This document shows, piece by piece, positions 9,916 through 22,057 of a stretch of 64,000 bases of DNA. Where the stretch lies: positions 124,001 to 188,000 of the forward strand of contig JAIUNU010000005.1 of NCBI GenBank assembly GCA_020161365.1, written 5' to 3'. The DNA comes from Pseudomonadota bacterium. Its GTDB lineage: Bacteria; Pseudomonadota; Alphaproteobacteria; Caulobacterales; Caulobacteraceae. The notes under the pieces were generated by a model. It saw nothing but the letters and a program-made list of their open reading frames with translations. It was not told the DNA's origin and did not search any database. Both the position numbers and the translations under genes were made by a program. Positions within the stretch are counted from its first letter, which is position 1, and each line of letters begins with the position of its first letter.

Positions 9916-10037
9916 CGAAATCATCTCCCCAAACACATGTTCGATGGAACAGAGCTTGCCTCGGGCTTGCGCGCAAGGGGGCGCGGTTAACCGCGCGTTA
10001 GCAAAGGACTGGCTTTTCGTGGAGGCGCGAACAGGCG

Positions 10038-10562
10038 ATGGTGCGAGAACACATGATGAACACGAATCGCGCCCCCATTCGAATTCTCGGCCTCGATCCC
10101 GGCTTGCGTCGCACCGGTTGGGGCGTGCTCTCGGTCGAGGGCTCGCGGATGACTCACGTCGCCCACGGCGTGATCGCGCCAGACGAGAAGGCCGAATTCG
10201 CCGACCGGCTGCTGCACCTGTTCGAGGGGATCACCGCCGTGATCGAGCAGCACCGTCCCGACGAGGCGGCGGTGGAAGAGGTGTTTCTCAACACCAACGC
10301 CCAGTCGACCCTGAAGCTGGGCCACGCCCGCGCCGCGGCCCTGATCGCGCCAGCTCGCGCGGGGCTGCTGGTCGCCGAGTATTCGACGCGTCTCGTCAAG
10401 AAGGCGGTGGTCGGGACCGGCGCAGCCGACAAGACCCAGATCGGCTTCATGATCGCGCGTCTGCTGCCGACGGCGGGCAAGACGACGGCCGACTGCGCCG
10501 ACGCGCTGGCCGTGGCCATCACCCACGCCAACCTGCGCGTCGCCAACCGGAGAGTCGCATGA
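10038..10562 (+). CDS. ruvC: Holliday junction resolvase RuvC
   Basis: RuvC is the endonuclease that cuts Holliday junctions. The 174-residue protein has [14 protein letters not shown] near residue 17, with the first catalytic Asp, then [11 protein letters not shown] (Glu) and the C-terminal [13 protein letters not shown] (Asp pair), all RNase H-like fold residues. A GGAGG lies 12 bases before the ATG at 10038; in-frame ATGs at 10053 and 10056 are alternatives. The stop codon overlaps the ruvA start by 4 bases, so translation is coupled. Confidence 0.94.
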   Translation: MVREHMMNTNRAPIRILGLDPGLRRTGWGVLSVEGSRMTHVAHGVIAPDEKAEFADRLLHLFEGITAVIEQHRPDEAAVEEVFLNTNAQSTLKLGHARAAALIAPARAGLLVAEYSTRLVKKAVVGTGAADKTQIGFMIARLLPTAGKTTADCADALAVAITHANLRVANRRVA

Positions 10563-11179
10563 TCGGGCGTTTGCGCGGCGCCGTCGCCGAGGTCGGCGAG
10601 GAAGAGGCCCTGATCGACGTCATGGGCGTCGGCTATCTGGTCCGCTGCGGCCATCGCACGCTCCAGCGCCTGCCGGCCCTGGGCGAGGAGACCCTGCTGC
10701 ATATCGAAAGCCAGTGGAGCGAGAGCGCGGGCTTAAGGCTCTACGGGTTTCTCACCCGCGAAGACCGCCGCGCCTTCGTGCTGCTGCAGGCGATCCAGGG
10801 CGTCGGACCGAAGGCCGCCATGGCGGTGCTGGACGTGCTGTCGCCGGCCGAACTGGCCAGCGCCGTGGCGCGCGAGGACAAGGCCGCCGTCGGCCGCGCC
10901 AACGGCGTCGGGCCAAAGCTCGCCCTGCGCATCGTCACCGAGCTGAAGGACAAGCCGATCACCGACGGCCCGGTTTTGATGAGCGCGCCTGGCGCTTCGT
11001 CGGCGCCGTCCGCTCCGGCCAAGCCCGCGCCGACCGGCGACGCCGTGGCCGCCCTGATGGGCCTGGGCGTCGCCGAGGTGAACGCTCGCCGTGTCGTCGA
11101 GGCCGCCGCCGCCGAGCTGGGTGAGGACGCGACCGTCCAGGCGCTGATCAAGGCGGGTCTGAAGGAGCTTGGCCGATGA
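10559..11179 (+). CDS. ruvA: Holliday junction helicase subunit RuvA
   Basis: RuvA binds the four-way junction as a tetramer and loads RuvB. The 206-residue protein begins [20 protein letters not shown] (OB fold). It has two helix-hairpin-helix segments ([14 protein letters not shown] and [14 protein letters not shown]), then a flexible Ala/Pro linker and domain III near the C-terminus. The ATG is fixed by the 4-base ATGA overlap with ruvC. An open frame continues upstream, but its codons are those of ruvC in another frame. Confidence 0.95.
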   Translation: MIGRLRGAVAEVGEEEALIDVMGVGYLVRCGHRTLQRLPALGEETLLHIESQWSESAGLRLYGFLTREDRRAFVLLQAIQGVGPKAAMAVLDVLSPAELASAVAREDKAAVGRANGVGPKLALRIVTELKDKPITDGPVLMSAPGASSAPSAPAKPAPTGDAVAALMGLGVAEVNARRVVEAAAAELGEDATVQALIKAGLKELGR

Positions 11180-11207
11180 GCGCGAAGCGCGAAGCCAGGA
11201 GAAAAGC

Positions 11208-12242
11208 GTGACCCGCGTCATCTCCGGGGAGCCCCAGCACGGCGACCTCGCGCCGACCGACCGCGCCCTGCGGCCCCAGACCCTGGCCGAGTTCGTCGGT
11301 CAGGAGCAGGCCAAGGGCAATCTCCGCGTCTTCATCGAAGCCGCCAAGGGCCGGGGCGAGGCGCTGGACCATGTGCTGCTGTTCGGCCCGCCGGGGCTGG
11401 GCAAGACCACCCTGGCCCAGATCGTCGCGCGCGAGCTGGGCGTGAACTTCCGCGCCACCTCCGGGCCTGTGCTGAACAAGCCCGGCGACCTGGCGGCCAT
11501 CCTGACCAATCTCGAAGCCAACGACGTCCTGTTCATCGACGAGATCCATCGCCTGTCGTCGAACGTCGAGGAGATCCTCTATCCGGCCATGGAGGACCAT
11601 GTGCTGGACCTGGTGATCGGCGAGGGCCCCTCGGCGCGGTCGATCCGCATCGACCTGGCGCCGTTCACCCTCGTGGCGGCGACGACGCGGGCGGGGATGC
11701 TGGCCACGCCGCTGCGCGACCGCTTCGGCATTCCGATCCGCCTGGAATTCTACACCCCGGCCGAGCTGCGCCATGTGCTACAGCACGCCGCCCGCAAGAT
11801 GGGCGCGCCGCTGACCGACGACGGCGCCGACGAGATCGCCAAGCGGGCTCGGGGCACGCCGCGCGTCGCTGGTCGTCTGCTGCGTCGGGTCCGCGACTTC
11901 GCCACCGCCGACGGCGCGATCAGCATCGACCGCAAGGCCGCGGCCATTGCCCTGGCGCGGTTGGAGGTCGACGAAAGCGGCCTCGACAGTCTGGACCGCC
12001 GCTACCTCCGCGCGATGATCGAAAACTACGGCGGCGGCCCCGTCGGCGTGGAGACCATCGCCTATGCCATCGCCGAGGCCCGCGACGCCGTCGAGGATGT
12101 GATCGAGCCCTATCTGATGCAGCAGGGTTTCATCCAGCGGACGCCGCGCGGCCGAATGGCCTGCGGCAAGGCCTATCTGCATCTGGGCCTGAACCCGCCC
12201 GCCGCCCCGCCCGGGCAGGCCGGCCTGTTCGACGAGGGCTGA
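11208..12242 (+). CDS. ruvB: Holliday junction ATPase RuvB
   Basis: This 344-residue AAA+ motor drives branch migration with RuvA. Walker A is [15 protein letters not shown] near residue 60, Walker B is [10 protein letters not shown] and sensor 1 is VAATTRAG. A winged-helix DNA-binding domain lies at the C-terminus. The GTG at 11208 is preceded by AGGAG with 6-base spacing and gives [12 protein letters not shown], matching the family start. The TTG at 11169, which overlaps ruvA, would add 13 residues and is less likely. Confidence 0.94.
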   Translation: MTRVISGEPQHGDLAPTDRALRPQTLAEFVGQEQAKGNLRVFIEAAKGRGEALDHVLLFGPPGLGKTTLAQIVARELGVNFRATSGPVLNKPGDLAAILTNLEANDVLFIDEIHRLSSNVEEILYPAMEDHVLDLVIGEGPSARSIRIDLAPFTLVAATTRAGMLATPLRDRFGIPIRLEFYTPAELRHVLQHAARKMGAPLTDDGADEIAKRARGTPRVAGRLLRRVRDFATADGAISIDRKAAAIALARLEVDESGLDSLDRRYLRAMIENYGGGPVGVETIAYAIAEARDAVEDVIEPYLMQQGFIQRTPRGRMACGKAYLHLGLNPPAAPPGQAGLFDEG

Positions 12243-12246
12243 CAGC

Positions 12247-13098
12247 GTGCGCGCGATCCGTCTGTTCACCGCCGGCCTCGCCGCTGCGAGCCTCGCCGCT
12301 TCCCTGGCCGCGATCAGCGTCGCCGGCGCGCCGCGCAACGCCCTGATCGTCCAGGGCCTCGCGGCCGTGCTCGCCGTGGGCGTGGCCCTGCTGGTCGGAC
12401 GCTTCTGGCGGCGGGCGAACTGGCGGCTCTGGGTGCTGACAGCGGCCTGCGGCCTGGCCCTGGTTCTGACCCTGATGAACGGCGTCTCGCTGGAGGGCGC
12501 CAAGCGCTGGGTGGCCCTGGGCCCGCTCCAGCTGCACACCGCATCGATCGTCCTGCCGTTTGCGGCCTTCGCCTATGCCAAGGGCTTTGGCGACCGTCGT
12601 GTGGCGCCGATCGCGGCCCTGATCGCCTTGCTGTTGCTGTACCAGCACGACGCGGCCTCATCCCTGGCCTTCGCCCTGGCGCTGGCGGCTGCGACGCTGG
12701 TCGAGCGCCCGCGCCAGCTGACGCCGTGGGCCTGCGTGGCCATCGCCGCGCTCCTGGCCTACGGCGCCTGGGTCGAACCTGACACCTTGCCGGCTGTGCC
12801 CTATGTCGAGGGTCTTCTGGACCAGACGTTCGCCGCCCATCCGGTGCTGGGCGTCCTGGCCGGCGTGCTGATGATCGCACTGCCCGCGCCGTTCCTGCTG
12901 GTGGCCCGCGCGCGGCCCGAGCGTCGCGCCGAAGCCCTGGCTCTGGCCGCCCTCTGGGCCGGCTGGATCGCCGGGAACCTGTTTGGAAACTATCCCGCGC
13001 CCGTTCTAGGGTATGGCGCTGCGCCGATCCTGGCCTGGGGCCTGTCCCTGGGTCTGGTGCTCGGTGGCCCCGTCAACCAGGACCCGCCCGTGTCATGA
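12247..13098 (+). CDS. SEDS-like (FtsW/RodA-like) short membrane protein
   Basis: This 283-residue polytopic membrane protein has a GTG start 4 bases after ruvB and an ATGA overlap with ybgC. It has about eight hydrophobic segments. Three stretches resemble FtsW/RodA signatures in the right order: GAKRWVALGPLQLHTAS (84-100, compare GARRWI-LGP---PSE), YQHDAASSLAFAL (132-144, compare QPDFGTAL) and NYPAPVLGYGAAPILAWGLS (248-267, compare the P-SYGGSS region). Standard SEDS glycosyltransferases have 370-400 residues, so this one is short, and the region around the usual catalytic Asp is poorly conserved. It may be a non-enzymatic or reassigned paralogue. The SEDS link is inference from motif order. 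Confidence 0.7.
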   Translation: MRAIRLFTAGLAAASLAASLAAISVAGAPRNALIVQGLAAVLAVGVALLVGRFWRRANWRLWVLTAACGLALVLTLMNGVSLEGAKRWVALGPLQLHTASIVLPFAAFAYAKGFGDRRVAPIAALIALLLLYQHDAASSLAFALALAAATLVERPRQLTPWACVAIAALLAYGAWVEPDTLPAVPYVEGLLDQTFAAHPVLGVLAGVLMIALPAPFLLVARARPERRAEALALAALWAGWIAGNLFGNYPAPVLGYGAAPILAWGLSLGLVLGGPVNQDPPVS

Positions 13099-13538
13099 CC
13101 GAGCCCACCGCCGGCGCCTTCGAGGGGCGCGAGCACCAGCTGCCCGTGCGCATCTATTACGAGGACACCGACTTCTCGGGGATCGTCTATCACGCCAACT
13201 ACCTGCGTTATCTGGAGCGGGGGCGGAGCGACTTCTTCCGGCTGGCCGGCATTTCGCACACCGCGCTGGCGCAGCAGGACACCGCCTTTGCGATCATCCG
13301 CATGGAGCTGGACTTCAAGCGCTCGGCGCGGATCGACGACGCCTTGCTGGTTCGCACCACCTATGACCGTGTCGAGGGCGCGCGGCTGTTCGTGACCCAG
13401 AGGATCACGCGCGGCGAGGATGTGGTGCTGGAGGCCAAGGGCGTGGCGGTGTGCATCAGCCTGTCGGGGCGTCCGCGCCGGCCTACGCCTGAGATGCTGG
13501 CCAAGCTTTCCCCCTGGCTGACGCCGACGCAGAGCTGA
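13095..13538 (+). CDS. ybgC: Tol-Pal-associated acyl-CoA thioesterase YbgC
   Basis: This 147-residue hotdog-fold thioesterase leads the Tol-Pal cluster in many Gram-negatives. The hallmark is YYEDTDFSGIVYHANYLRYL near residues 21-40, with the catalytic Asp and the conserved His-Ala-Asn. It is translationally coupled to the SEDS-like gene by a 4-base overlap, and tolQ follows after 114 bases. It acts on acyl-CoA or acyl-ACP in the cytoplasm; the exact substrate is not known from sequence. Confidence 0.93.
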   Translation: MTEPTAGAFEGREHQLPVRIYYEDTDFSGIVYHANYLRYLERGRSDFFRLAGISHTALAQQDTAFAIIRMELDFKRSARIDDALLVRTTYDRVEGARLFVTQRITRGEDVVLEAKGVAVCISLSGRPRRPTPEMLAKLSPWLTPTQS

Positions 13539-13652
13539 GCGAAGTCGATTTTCGGGATCGCCCGGCGATTGTCATAGTTTCACCCCAGCGCCGCTTCATG
13601 CCATACGGCGCTCTCCAGTCCTGATCAGACGACCCAACGGAGCCTATCCCGA

Positions 13653-14351
<699 letters not shown>

Positions 14352-14354
14352 CCG

Positions 14355-14873
14355 ATGGCGATGTCCTCCAACGACGCCTTTGCCACGGGCGGGCGCCGAG
14401 GCCGTCGTCGCGGCCGCCGCTCGCGCGGGGCGCTGTCCGAGATCAACGTCACGCCGCTGGTCGACGTGATGCTGGTGCTGTTGATCATCTTTATGATCAG
14501 CGCGCCGCTGCTGACCGCCGGTGTCCCGCTTGAACTGCCCAAGACCGAAGCCGCGGCCCTGCAGAACCAGGAAGAGCCGATCACCGTGTCGATCCGCAAG
14601 GACGGCCAGATCTTCGTCGGCGAGACCCAGATCCCGTTCGAAAACCTGGCGCCGCGCATCGGCGCGATCGCGGGCGACGGCTATGACAAGCCGATCTTCG
14701 TGCGAGCCGACGGCGGCGCGACCTATGCGGTGGTGGCCCAGGTGATGGCGGGTCTTTCAAACGCCGGCTTCAACAAGATCAACCTGATCACCGAGACCGG
14801 CGGCCCCTCGACGGGCGCGGCCCCGCGTGAAGCCCAGCCCGAGGGCTCGGCCGACCTGCGGCCCGCGCAGTAG
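14355..14873 (+). CDS. tolR: Tol-Pal channel subunit TolR
   Basis: TolR is the ExbD-like partner of TolQ. The 172-residue protein has a very basic N-terminus ([12 protein letters not shown]), then the single transmembrane signature [20 protein letters not shown] (residues 34-53) with the proton-pathway Asp, and a periplasmic domain ending in [10 protein letters not shown]. An Ala/Pro-rich C-terminal tail follows. It starts 3 bases after tolQ; a second in-frame ATG lies at 14361. Confidence 0.94.
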   Translation: MAMSSNDAFATGGRRGRRRGRRSRGALSEINVTPLVDVMLVLLIIFMISAPLLTAGVPLELPKTEAAALQNQEEPITVSIRKDGQIFVGETQIPFENLAPRIGAIAGDGYDKPIFVRADGGATYAVVAQVMAGLSNAGFNKINLITETGGPSTGAAPREAQPEGSADLRPAQ

Positions 14874-14880
14874 GAGCGGC

Positions 14881-15693
14881 ATGAGCGCTCGCCGCGAACA
14901 GACTCTGTCTCCGGGCCTGGTGGGCTCGATCGCGCTGCACGGGGCCGTGGCGGCGCTGATCGCGTTTGGCCTGCCCTGGAAGCAGTCCAAGCCGATCACC
15001 ATCGGCGAGTCGGTGCCGGTCACCATCGTCACCAACGGCCCCACCAATGTGCGCCCGGCCGAGGAGGCGCTGGAGGAGCAGACGGCCCAGACCCCCGAGC
15101 CGACGCCCGAGGCGACGCCTCAGCCGCCCGCGCCGACGCCCGCGCCCACGCCGACGCCCGCTCCGGCGCCGCCGCCCAAGCCGACGCCGACTCCCAAGCC
15201 CGCCCCGACCCCGACACCGGCCAAGCCGACGCCGCAAAAGAAGACCGACACCGACTTCTTCGCCTCCCTCGAGGCGTCGATCGCCAAGACCAAGAAGGCG
15301 ACCGGCAAGCCCACGGCCAATGCGGCCAAGGGCCCCGCGCGCGCGGAAACCTCGGTCTCGGCGCGCCCGGCCATGGGCGCGGCCACCGGGCTTTCGGCCG
15401 CAGCGCTCGGACGCCTGCAGGGCGAGGTCCAGGACCGCTGGAACCCCAACTGCGAGGTCGAGGGCGGGGCTAACGTCAATGTCCGGGTCGTGTTCGTGAT
15501 CGGCCCAGGCGGGCGGGTTGTGGGCCAGCCGGAATCGCCCGGCACGTCCTCGCCCGACCCGGTGGTCAAGGCCGCCTCGGACCGCGCCATTCGCGCGCTG
15601 TTCGCGGCCTCGCCGTTCGCCTATCTGCCCTCCGACCTTTACGGTCAGAAAATCGCCCTCAACTTCAACGCAAAACAGGCTTGTTCGCGTTGA
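14881..15693 (+). CDS. tolA: TolA energy-transducing protein
   Basis: TolA is an inner-membrane-anchored periplasmic rod that carries energy to Pal and TolB. The start at 14881, [21 protein letters not shown], follows tolR by 7 bases; upstream codons overlap tolR. There is one N-terminal transmembrane helix near residues 14-32. A long low-complexity region follows, rich in Pro, Thr and Ala (about residues 62-120), in place of the Ala/Lys helix of enterobacterial TolA. The C-terminal TonB-like domain ([18 protein letters not shown] to the end) contains two Cys. The 270-residue length is typical of alphaproteobacteria. Confidence 0.88.
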   Translation: MSARREQTLSPGLVGSIALHGAVAALIAFGLPWKQSKPITIGESVPVTIVTNGPTNVRPAEEALEEQTAQTPEPTPEATPQPPAPTPAPTPTPAPAPPPKPTPTPKPAPTPTPAKPTPQKKTDTDFFASLEASIAKTKKATGKPTANAAKGPARAETSVSARPAMGAATGLSAAALGRLQGEVQDRWNPNCEVEGGANVNVRVVFVIGPGGRVVGQPESPGTSSPDPVVKAASDRAIRALFAASPFAYLPSDLYGQKIALNFNAKQACSR

Positions 15694-15722
15694 GGTTCGG
15701 ACAGACGAACAAGGAGACCCCG

Positions 15723-17021
15723 ATGCGCCTTAAAGCCCTGCTGCTGATGGTCGCCGCCCTGCTGAGCGGCGCGGCCCTCGTCACCCCGGCCGCCGCGCAG
15801 ATCGAGGTCGACATCAACGCCGGCGCGGTCAAGCCGCTGCCGATCGCCGTGCCCGCCTTCTCCGGATCGCCGCGCGGGGCCGAGATCGCCCAGGTCATCA
15901 CCGGCAACCTCGAGCGCTCGGGCCTGTTCCAGCCGCTGAACGTCACCGGCGTCGCCGACAAGCTGGCCGACGTGAACGTGCAGCCGCGCTTCCCCGACTG
16001 GCAGGCCACCGGCGCCCAGGCGCTGATCAACGGCCAGGTCACGGTCGGCGCCGATGGCGGCCTGCGCGTGGACTTCCGCCTCTGGGACGTGTTCAGCCAG
16101 CAGCAGCTGCTGGGCCTGCAGTTCTCCTCTACGCCCGACAACTGGCGCCGGGTGGCGCACAAGATCAGCGATGCGGTCTATGAGCGTCTGACGGGCGAGA
16201 AGGGCTATTTCGACACCCGCGTGGCCTTCGTCGCCGAGAGCGGTCCCAAGCTGAACCGCGTGAAGCGTCTGGCGATCATGGACCAGGACGGCGCCAACCC
16301 GCAGTACCTAACCGACGGCTCCTACATCGTGATGACGCCGCGCTTCTCGTCGACCAGCCAGGAGCTGACCTACATGGCCCTGCGGCCGACGGGGTCTTCG
16401 ATCTACCTGCTGAACCTGGAGACCAGCCGCCAGGAAACGGTCGGCAAGTTCCCGGGCATGGTGTTCGCGCCGCGCTTCTCGCCGGACGGCAGCAAGGTCG
16501 CCTTCTCGGTCGAGAAGAACGGCAACAGCGACATCTATGTGATGGACCTGCGGTCGCGCGCCACGACCCGGATCACGACCGATCCGGCCATCGACACCTC
16601 GCCGTCGTTCTCGCCCGACGGCAGCAAGATCGTGTTCAATTCCGATCGCGGCGGTCAGGCCCAGATCTATGTGATGAACACCGACGGCTCGGGCGTGCGA
16701 CGCATCTCCTACGGCGGCGGCCGCTACACCACGCCGGTGTGGAGCCCGCGCGGCGACTTCATCGCCTTCACCAAACAGACGGGCGGTGAGTTCCACATCG
16801 GCGTCATGCGCGCCGACGGCGGCGACGAGCGCCTGCTGACCACCAGCTATCTGGACGAAGGTCCGACCTGGGCGCCCAACGGCCGGGTGCTGATGTTCTT
16901 CCGGGAGGGCGCCAGCGGCAACCCGCGGCTTTGGACCGTCGACATCACCGGCCGGATCCTCCGTCCGGCCGCCTATGGCGGTTCGGCCTCCGACCCGGCC
17001 TGGTCGCCCCTGCTGGACTAA
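15723..17021 (+). CDS. tolB: Tol-Pal beta-propeller protein TolB
   Basis: This 432-residue periplasmic protein has a signal peptide, [20 protein letters not shown], cleaved near AAAQ. The start at 15723 is preceded by AAGGAGACC; the frame extends into the end of tolA but that part is not used. An N-terminal alpha/beta domain (residues about 25-160) is followed by a six-bladed propeller with WD40-like [11 protein letters not shown] and [16 protein letters not shown] repeats and the final [11 protein letters not shown]. TolB binds Pal and TolA during envelope constriction. Confidence 0.95.
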   Translation: MRLKALLLMVAALLSGAALVTPAAAQIEVDINAGAVKPLPIAVPAFSGSPRGAEIAQVITGNLERSGLFQPLNVTGVADKLADVNVQPRFPDWQATGAQALINGQVTVGADGGLRVDFRLWDVFSQQQLLGLQFSSTPDNWRRVAHKISDAVYERLTGEKGYFDTRVAFVAESGPKLNRVKRLAIMDQDGANPQYLTDGSYIVMTPRFSSTSQELTYMALRPTGSSIYLLNLETSRQETVGKFPGMVFAPRFSPDGSKVAFSVEKNGNSDIYVMDLRSRATTRITTDPAIDTSPSFSPDGSKIVFNSDRGGQAQIYVMNTDGSGVRRISYGGGRYTTPVWSPRGDFIAFTKQTGGEFHIGVMRADGGDERLLTTSYLDEGPTWAPNGRVLMFFREGASGNPRLWTVDITGRILRPAAYGGSASDPAWSPLLD

Positions 17022-17229
17022 GCGACCGCCCTCGCGCAACCTCAACCGGAGCGGTGCGTTCCCGGTTGAGGATGGTCGCGGCGGTGCTTTTCCCGCCGGA
17101 AGTGAATCCACATCGTCTGACGAGCATCTGACATCATTGTGAGGCTTGGTCAGACATTTAGAGGGTCCATTCCAAGCGTTGCGCAGGTATGGATCAGGTC
17201 CAGAGTTCGTAGACTTGAGGAGAAACTGG

Positions 17230-17778
17230 ATGAGCTTCGACACCCAGCGCGCCGTTAGACTGGCGCTCGTCGGCTTGGCCGCCGCCTCGCTCGCCGCCTG
17301 CGCTTCGCGTCCGAAGCCCCAGCCCGTCACACCGCCGGCGCAGCAGCAGCCCACGCAGCCGACGCCCTACACGCCGCCGGCCCAGCCGCCGGTTTCCAGC
17401 GGCATTCTGCCCGGCTCGGTGCAGGACTTTGTCGTCAACATCGGCGATCGGGTCTATTTCGACACCGACGAGTACGTGATCCGCGCCGACGCCCAGCCGG
17501 TGCTGGCCGGTCAGGCCCAGTGGCTGAACCGCTATCCGGGCGTGCGCATCCGCATCGAAGGCAACGCCGACGAACGCGGCACGCGCGAGTACAACCTGGC
17601 GCTCGGCGCTCGCCGCGCCAACGCCGTGCGCGACTTCCTCATCGCCCAAGGCGTTTCCAGCGCTCGGATCGAGACCATCTCGTTTGGCAAGGAACGCCCG
17701 ATCGATCCGGGTTCGAGCGAAGAGGCCTGGGCCAAGAACCGGAACGGCCGCACGGCCATCACGGACGGCGCTCGCTAA
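17230..17778 (+). CDS. pal: Peptidoglycan-associated lipoprotein Pal
   Basis: Pal anchors the outer membrane to peptidoglycan and is the final partner of Tol. The 182-residue product begins MSFDTQRAVRLALVGLAAAS and has a lipobox ending at LAAC, then a Pro/Gln-rich linker (residues about 30-65). The OmpA-like domain has the peptidoglycan signature NADERGTREYNLALGARRA. AGGAG lies 9 bases before the ATG at 17230, which settles the start against the longer frame. A gap of 208 bases separates it from tolB, so it probably has its own promoter. A terminator follows. Confidence 0.95.
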   Translation: MSFDTQRAVRLALVGLAAASLAACASRPKPQPVTPPAQQQPTQPTPYTPPAQPPVSSGILPGSVQDFVVNIGDRVYFDTDEYVIRADAQPVLAGQAQWLNRYPGVRIRIEGNADERGTREYNLALGARRANAVRDFLIAQGVSSARIETISFGKERPIDPGSSEEAWAKNRNGRTAITDGAR

Positions 17779-17792
17779 GACGCGTTCAGACA

Positions 17793-17827
17793 GGGCGGCT
17801 TCTCAAGCGGGAAGCCGCCCTAGTTTT
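17793..17827 (+). terminator. Terminator after pal
   Basis: GGGCGGCTT (17793-17801) pairs with AAGCCGCCC (17812-17820), followed by TAGTTTT. It lies 14 bases after the pal stop codon. Confidence 0.85.
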
Positions 17828-17855
17828 GTCTCGGCTCTATCGGTAAATCACGGCC

Positions 17856-18710
17856 ATGACGCTGAAATCCGCCCTGCTCGCCGTCCTGTTCGCCTCGACC
17901 GCCGCCGTTGCGGCCGCCCAGACGCCCCTGCCGCCCGCTGATCCTTTGGACGATCGCTCCGCCAAGCGGGTCGAGCGCATGGAAAAGGTTGTCCGCGAGC
18001 TGCGCGCGATCGTCTTCCAGGGGCGCGATACGGGAAAGCCGGTCGTGGTACAGCCGGCCGAGACCGACGCGCAGATCGCGGCGCTGAACGACCGGGTGTC
18101 GGATCTTGAGCAGACCCTCACCCGCCTGAACGGCCAGAACGAGACCGTCACCTTTGAACTGACCAAGGCCCAGCGCGCCGCCGCCGATCAGAAGGCGCGG
18201 GCGGACTCGCTGGAGCAGCGTCTGGCGGCGGTCGAACGCACCTTGGCTGACCTGCAGGCCGCCGCGACCGCCCAGGCGACCGGCGCCGGCGCGGGCGACC
18301 TCCCCCCGCCGCCCGCGCCGCCGGCCGACCCGGCGGTGGCGTTCAAGCAGGCCAAGGACCTGCTGCTGGCGGGCGACTACGCCAACGCCGAGCAGGCCTT
18401 CGCGGCCTATGTGAACAACTATCCGGACAGCGCCAAGGCGCCGGAAGCCCGCTACTGGCTGGGCGAGACGCAGTTCGTGCGCGAGGCCTACACCGACGCC
18501 GCCGGCAGCTATATCAGCGCGATCCGCGGCTGGCCGCAGACCAGCTGGGCGCCGGACGCGACGCTCAAGCTCGCCCGCTCGATGGTGGCGCTGAAGAAGA
18601 CGGCCGAGGCGTGTCGCACCCTGGACGAGCTGTCCAAGCGCTATCCCAAGGCCCCGGCCCAGGTGAACGCGCGAGCGACCTCCACCCGCGTCGCGGCGAA
18701 GTGCTCCTAA
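17856..18710 (+). CDS. cpoB: Cell division coordinator CpoB (YbgF)
   Basis: This 284-residue periplasmic protein closes the tol-pal cluster. It has a signal peptide, MTLKSALLAVLFASTAAVAAA, and then a helical trimerisation region with heptad-like repeats (DRVSDLEQTLTRLNGQNETV, about residues 73-92). After a Pro-rich hinge at about 150 come TPR repeats (AFKQAKDLLLAGDYANAEQA and following). In E. coli CpoB links Tol action to peptidoglycan synthesis by PBP1B. Separation from pal by a terminator suggests at least part of its expression is independent. Confidence 0.9.
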   Translation: MTLKSALLAVLFASTAAVAAAQTPLPPADPLDDRSAKRVERMEKVVRELRAIVFQGRDTGKPVVVQPAETDAQIAALNDRVSDLEQTLTRLNGQNETVTFELTKAQRAAADQKARADSLEQRLAAVERTLADLQAAATAQATGAGAGDLPPPPAPPADPAVAFKQAKDLLLAGDYANAEQAFAAYVNNYPDSAKAPEARYWLGETQFVREAYTDAAGSYISAIRGWPQTSWAPDATLKLARSMVALKKTAEACRTLDELSKRYPKAPAQVNARATSTRVAAKCS

Positions 18711-18730
18711 AGCCGGGGTCCCCTCTCTCA

Positions 18731-19948
18731 ATGCGAGAGGGGATTGTCGCTGTCCTCGACCGACGCCTGGACCGGGCGTCGAGCGCCCCGCTGGCCGTTG
18801 GCTTTTCCGGCGGCGGCGACTCCCTGTTCCTGCTGAAGGCGGTCCTGAACTGGGCGCAGGGCCGGCCCGTCCTGGCGATCGTCGTCGATCACCAGCTGCA
18901 CCCCGACAGCGCCCGCTGGACGGCCGAGGCGGTCGCCAAGGCTGGGACCTTGGGCGCGGACGCAAGGGCCCTGGCCTGGACTGGCCCCAAACCGGCGACG
19001 GGTTTGCCGGCCGCCGCCCGGCGCGCCCGCCACGCGCTGCTGGCGACGGCCGCCCGGCATGCCGGCGCGCGTGTCCTGCTCCTCGGCCACACCGCCAGCG
19101 ATCTGGCCGAAGGCGTGGCGATGCGCGCGGAGGGCTCGTCGGTCTCCAATCCTCGGGAATGGGCGCCGTCGCCCGTGTGGCCCGAGGGGCGCGGCGTGAT
19201 GGTGCTGCGCCCGCTGCTGTCCCTCACGCGTGCGGCCATTCGGGAAGGCCTGGCGGCCGAGGGCGATACCTGGCTGGACGATCCCGCCAATCTGGACCCG
19301 CGCTATGCCCGGTCCCGCGCCCGCGCGCGAGGGACCGGCGCGCCGCCACCGGTCGATAGCGAGCCCGTTCCGCCGTCGCGCTTCATCGTCGACGCGGCCG
19401 GCGCCATCCGCCTGACCCGCGAAGCGGCGCCGGCCCACCTGGCGGCGGCCCTGCTGTGCGCCGGCGGAACCGAGCGTCCGCCGAGGGGCGAGCGGCTGAC
19501 GCGCCTGGTCGAGCGGATCCGGGCCGGCGAGGTGTTCACGGCCACCCTGGCGGGCGCGCGCGTGGAGGCGGCCGAGACGGTGTTGATCTGCCGCGACGCC
19601 GGCGAGATCGCGCGTGGGGGTCTTGCGCGGCTGGACCTGGCGCCCCGCGAGACCGGTGTGTGGGACGGCCGCTGGGAGATCACGGCCGGCGACGTCCCGG
19701 TGACGGTGACGCCGCTGAAGGGGCGGGCGTCGGGCCTCAGCGCCCAGCAGCGCGCGCGACTGTCCGAGGTCCCGGCGGCGGCGCGGCCGTCCCTGCCTCT
19801 GCTGCAAAGGTCCGGGGAGGCGGATACGGGGTCCCTCGTGCTTGACGTCCCCGAGCTTGCGGTCGAAGGAGGAGCCGGCGCGCGCGCGCTGGTTCTGGAT
19901 CGGTTCAAGGCCGCCGTCGGCCTTTTCGACCAAGAATCCGTGACCTGA
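18731..19948 (+). CDS. tilS: tRNA(Ile)-lysidine synthase
   Basis: TilS modifies the wobble C34 of the minor isoleucine tRNA so that it reads AUA. The 405-residue protein has the PP-loop ATP motif [13 protein letters not shown] near residues 21-33; the usual form is SGGxDS and this matches. [16 protein letters not shown] and [16 protein letters not shown] follow as in the family (HT-DD/E). The C-terminal domain is divergent and Ala/Arg-rich. The ATG at 18731 lies in the loop of an 8-base-pair hairpin and no good ribosome site is visible, so the start is the weak point. ftsH lies downstream, as in many bacteria. Confidence 0.88.
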   Translation: MREGIVAVLDRRLDRASSAPLAVGFSGGGDSLFLLKAVLNWAQGRPVLAIVVDHQLHPDSARWTAEAVAKAGTLGADARALAWTGPKPATGLPAAARRARHALLATAARHAGARVLLLGHTASDLAEGVAMRAEGSSVSNPREWAPSPVWPEGRGVMVLRPLLSLTRAAIREGLAAEGDTWLDDPANLDPRYARSRARARGTGAPPPVDSEPVPPSRFIVDAAGAIRLTREAAPAHLAAALLCAGGTERPPRGERLTRLVERIRAGEVFTATLAGARVEAAETVLICRDAGEIARGGLARLDLAPRETGVWDGRWEITAGDVPVTVTPLKGRASGLSAQQRARLSEVPAAARPSLPLLQRSGEADTGSLVLDVPELAVEGGAGARALVLDRFKAAVGLFDQESVT

Positions 19949-20042
19949 TGTCACGTCCGTGGCGCAAGCGCCCGCGACCCCCTATCTTGGGTGGTCGAGA
20001 GCCCTATTCGGGAAGACCCTACTCGCTGGGAAGACAAGGCGT

Positions 20043-21923
<1,881 letters not shown>

Positions 21924-21950
21924 CGGGCGCGTTCCTGAACGACAAGGAAG

Positions 21951-21978
21951 AAGCCGGCTCGAAAGGGCCGGCTTTTTT
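21951..21978 (+). terminator. Terminator after ftsH
   Basis: AAGCCGGC (21951-21958) pairs with GCCGGCTT (21967-21974) and runs into a TTTTTT tract. It lies 28 bases after the ftsH stop codon. Confidence 0.9.
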
Positions 21979-22057
21979 CTTGCCCGCGCCTGCAACCCCA
22001 AGCCGCAAGAGTCGTTAGAAGCTTGGCCGTCAGGAGGCGGCCGAGGGGACGCCGCCG

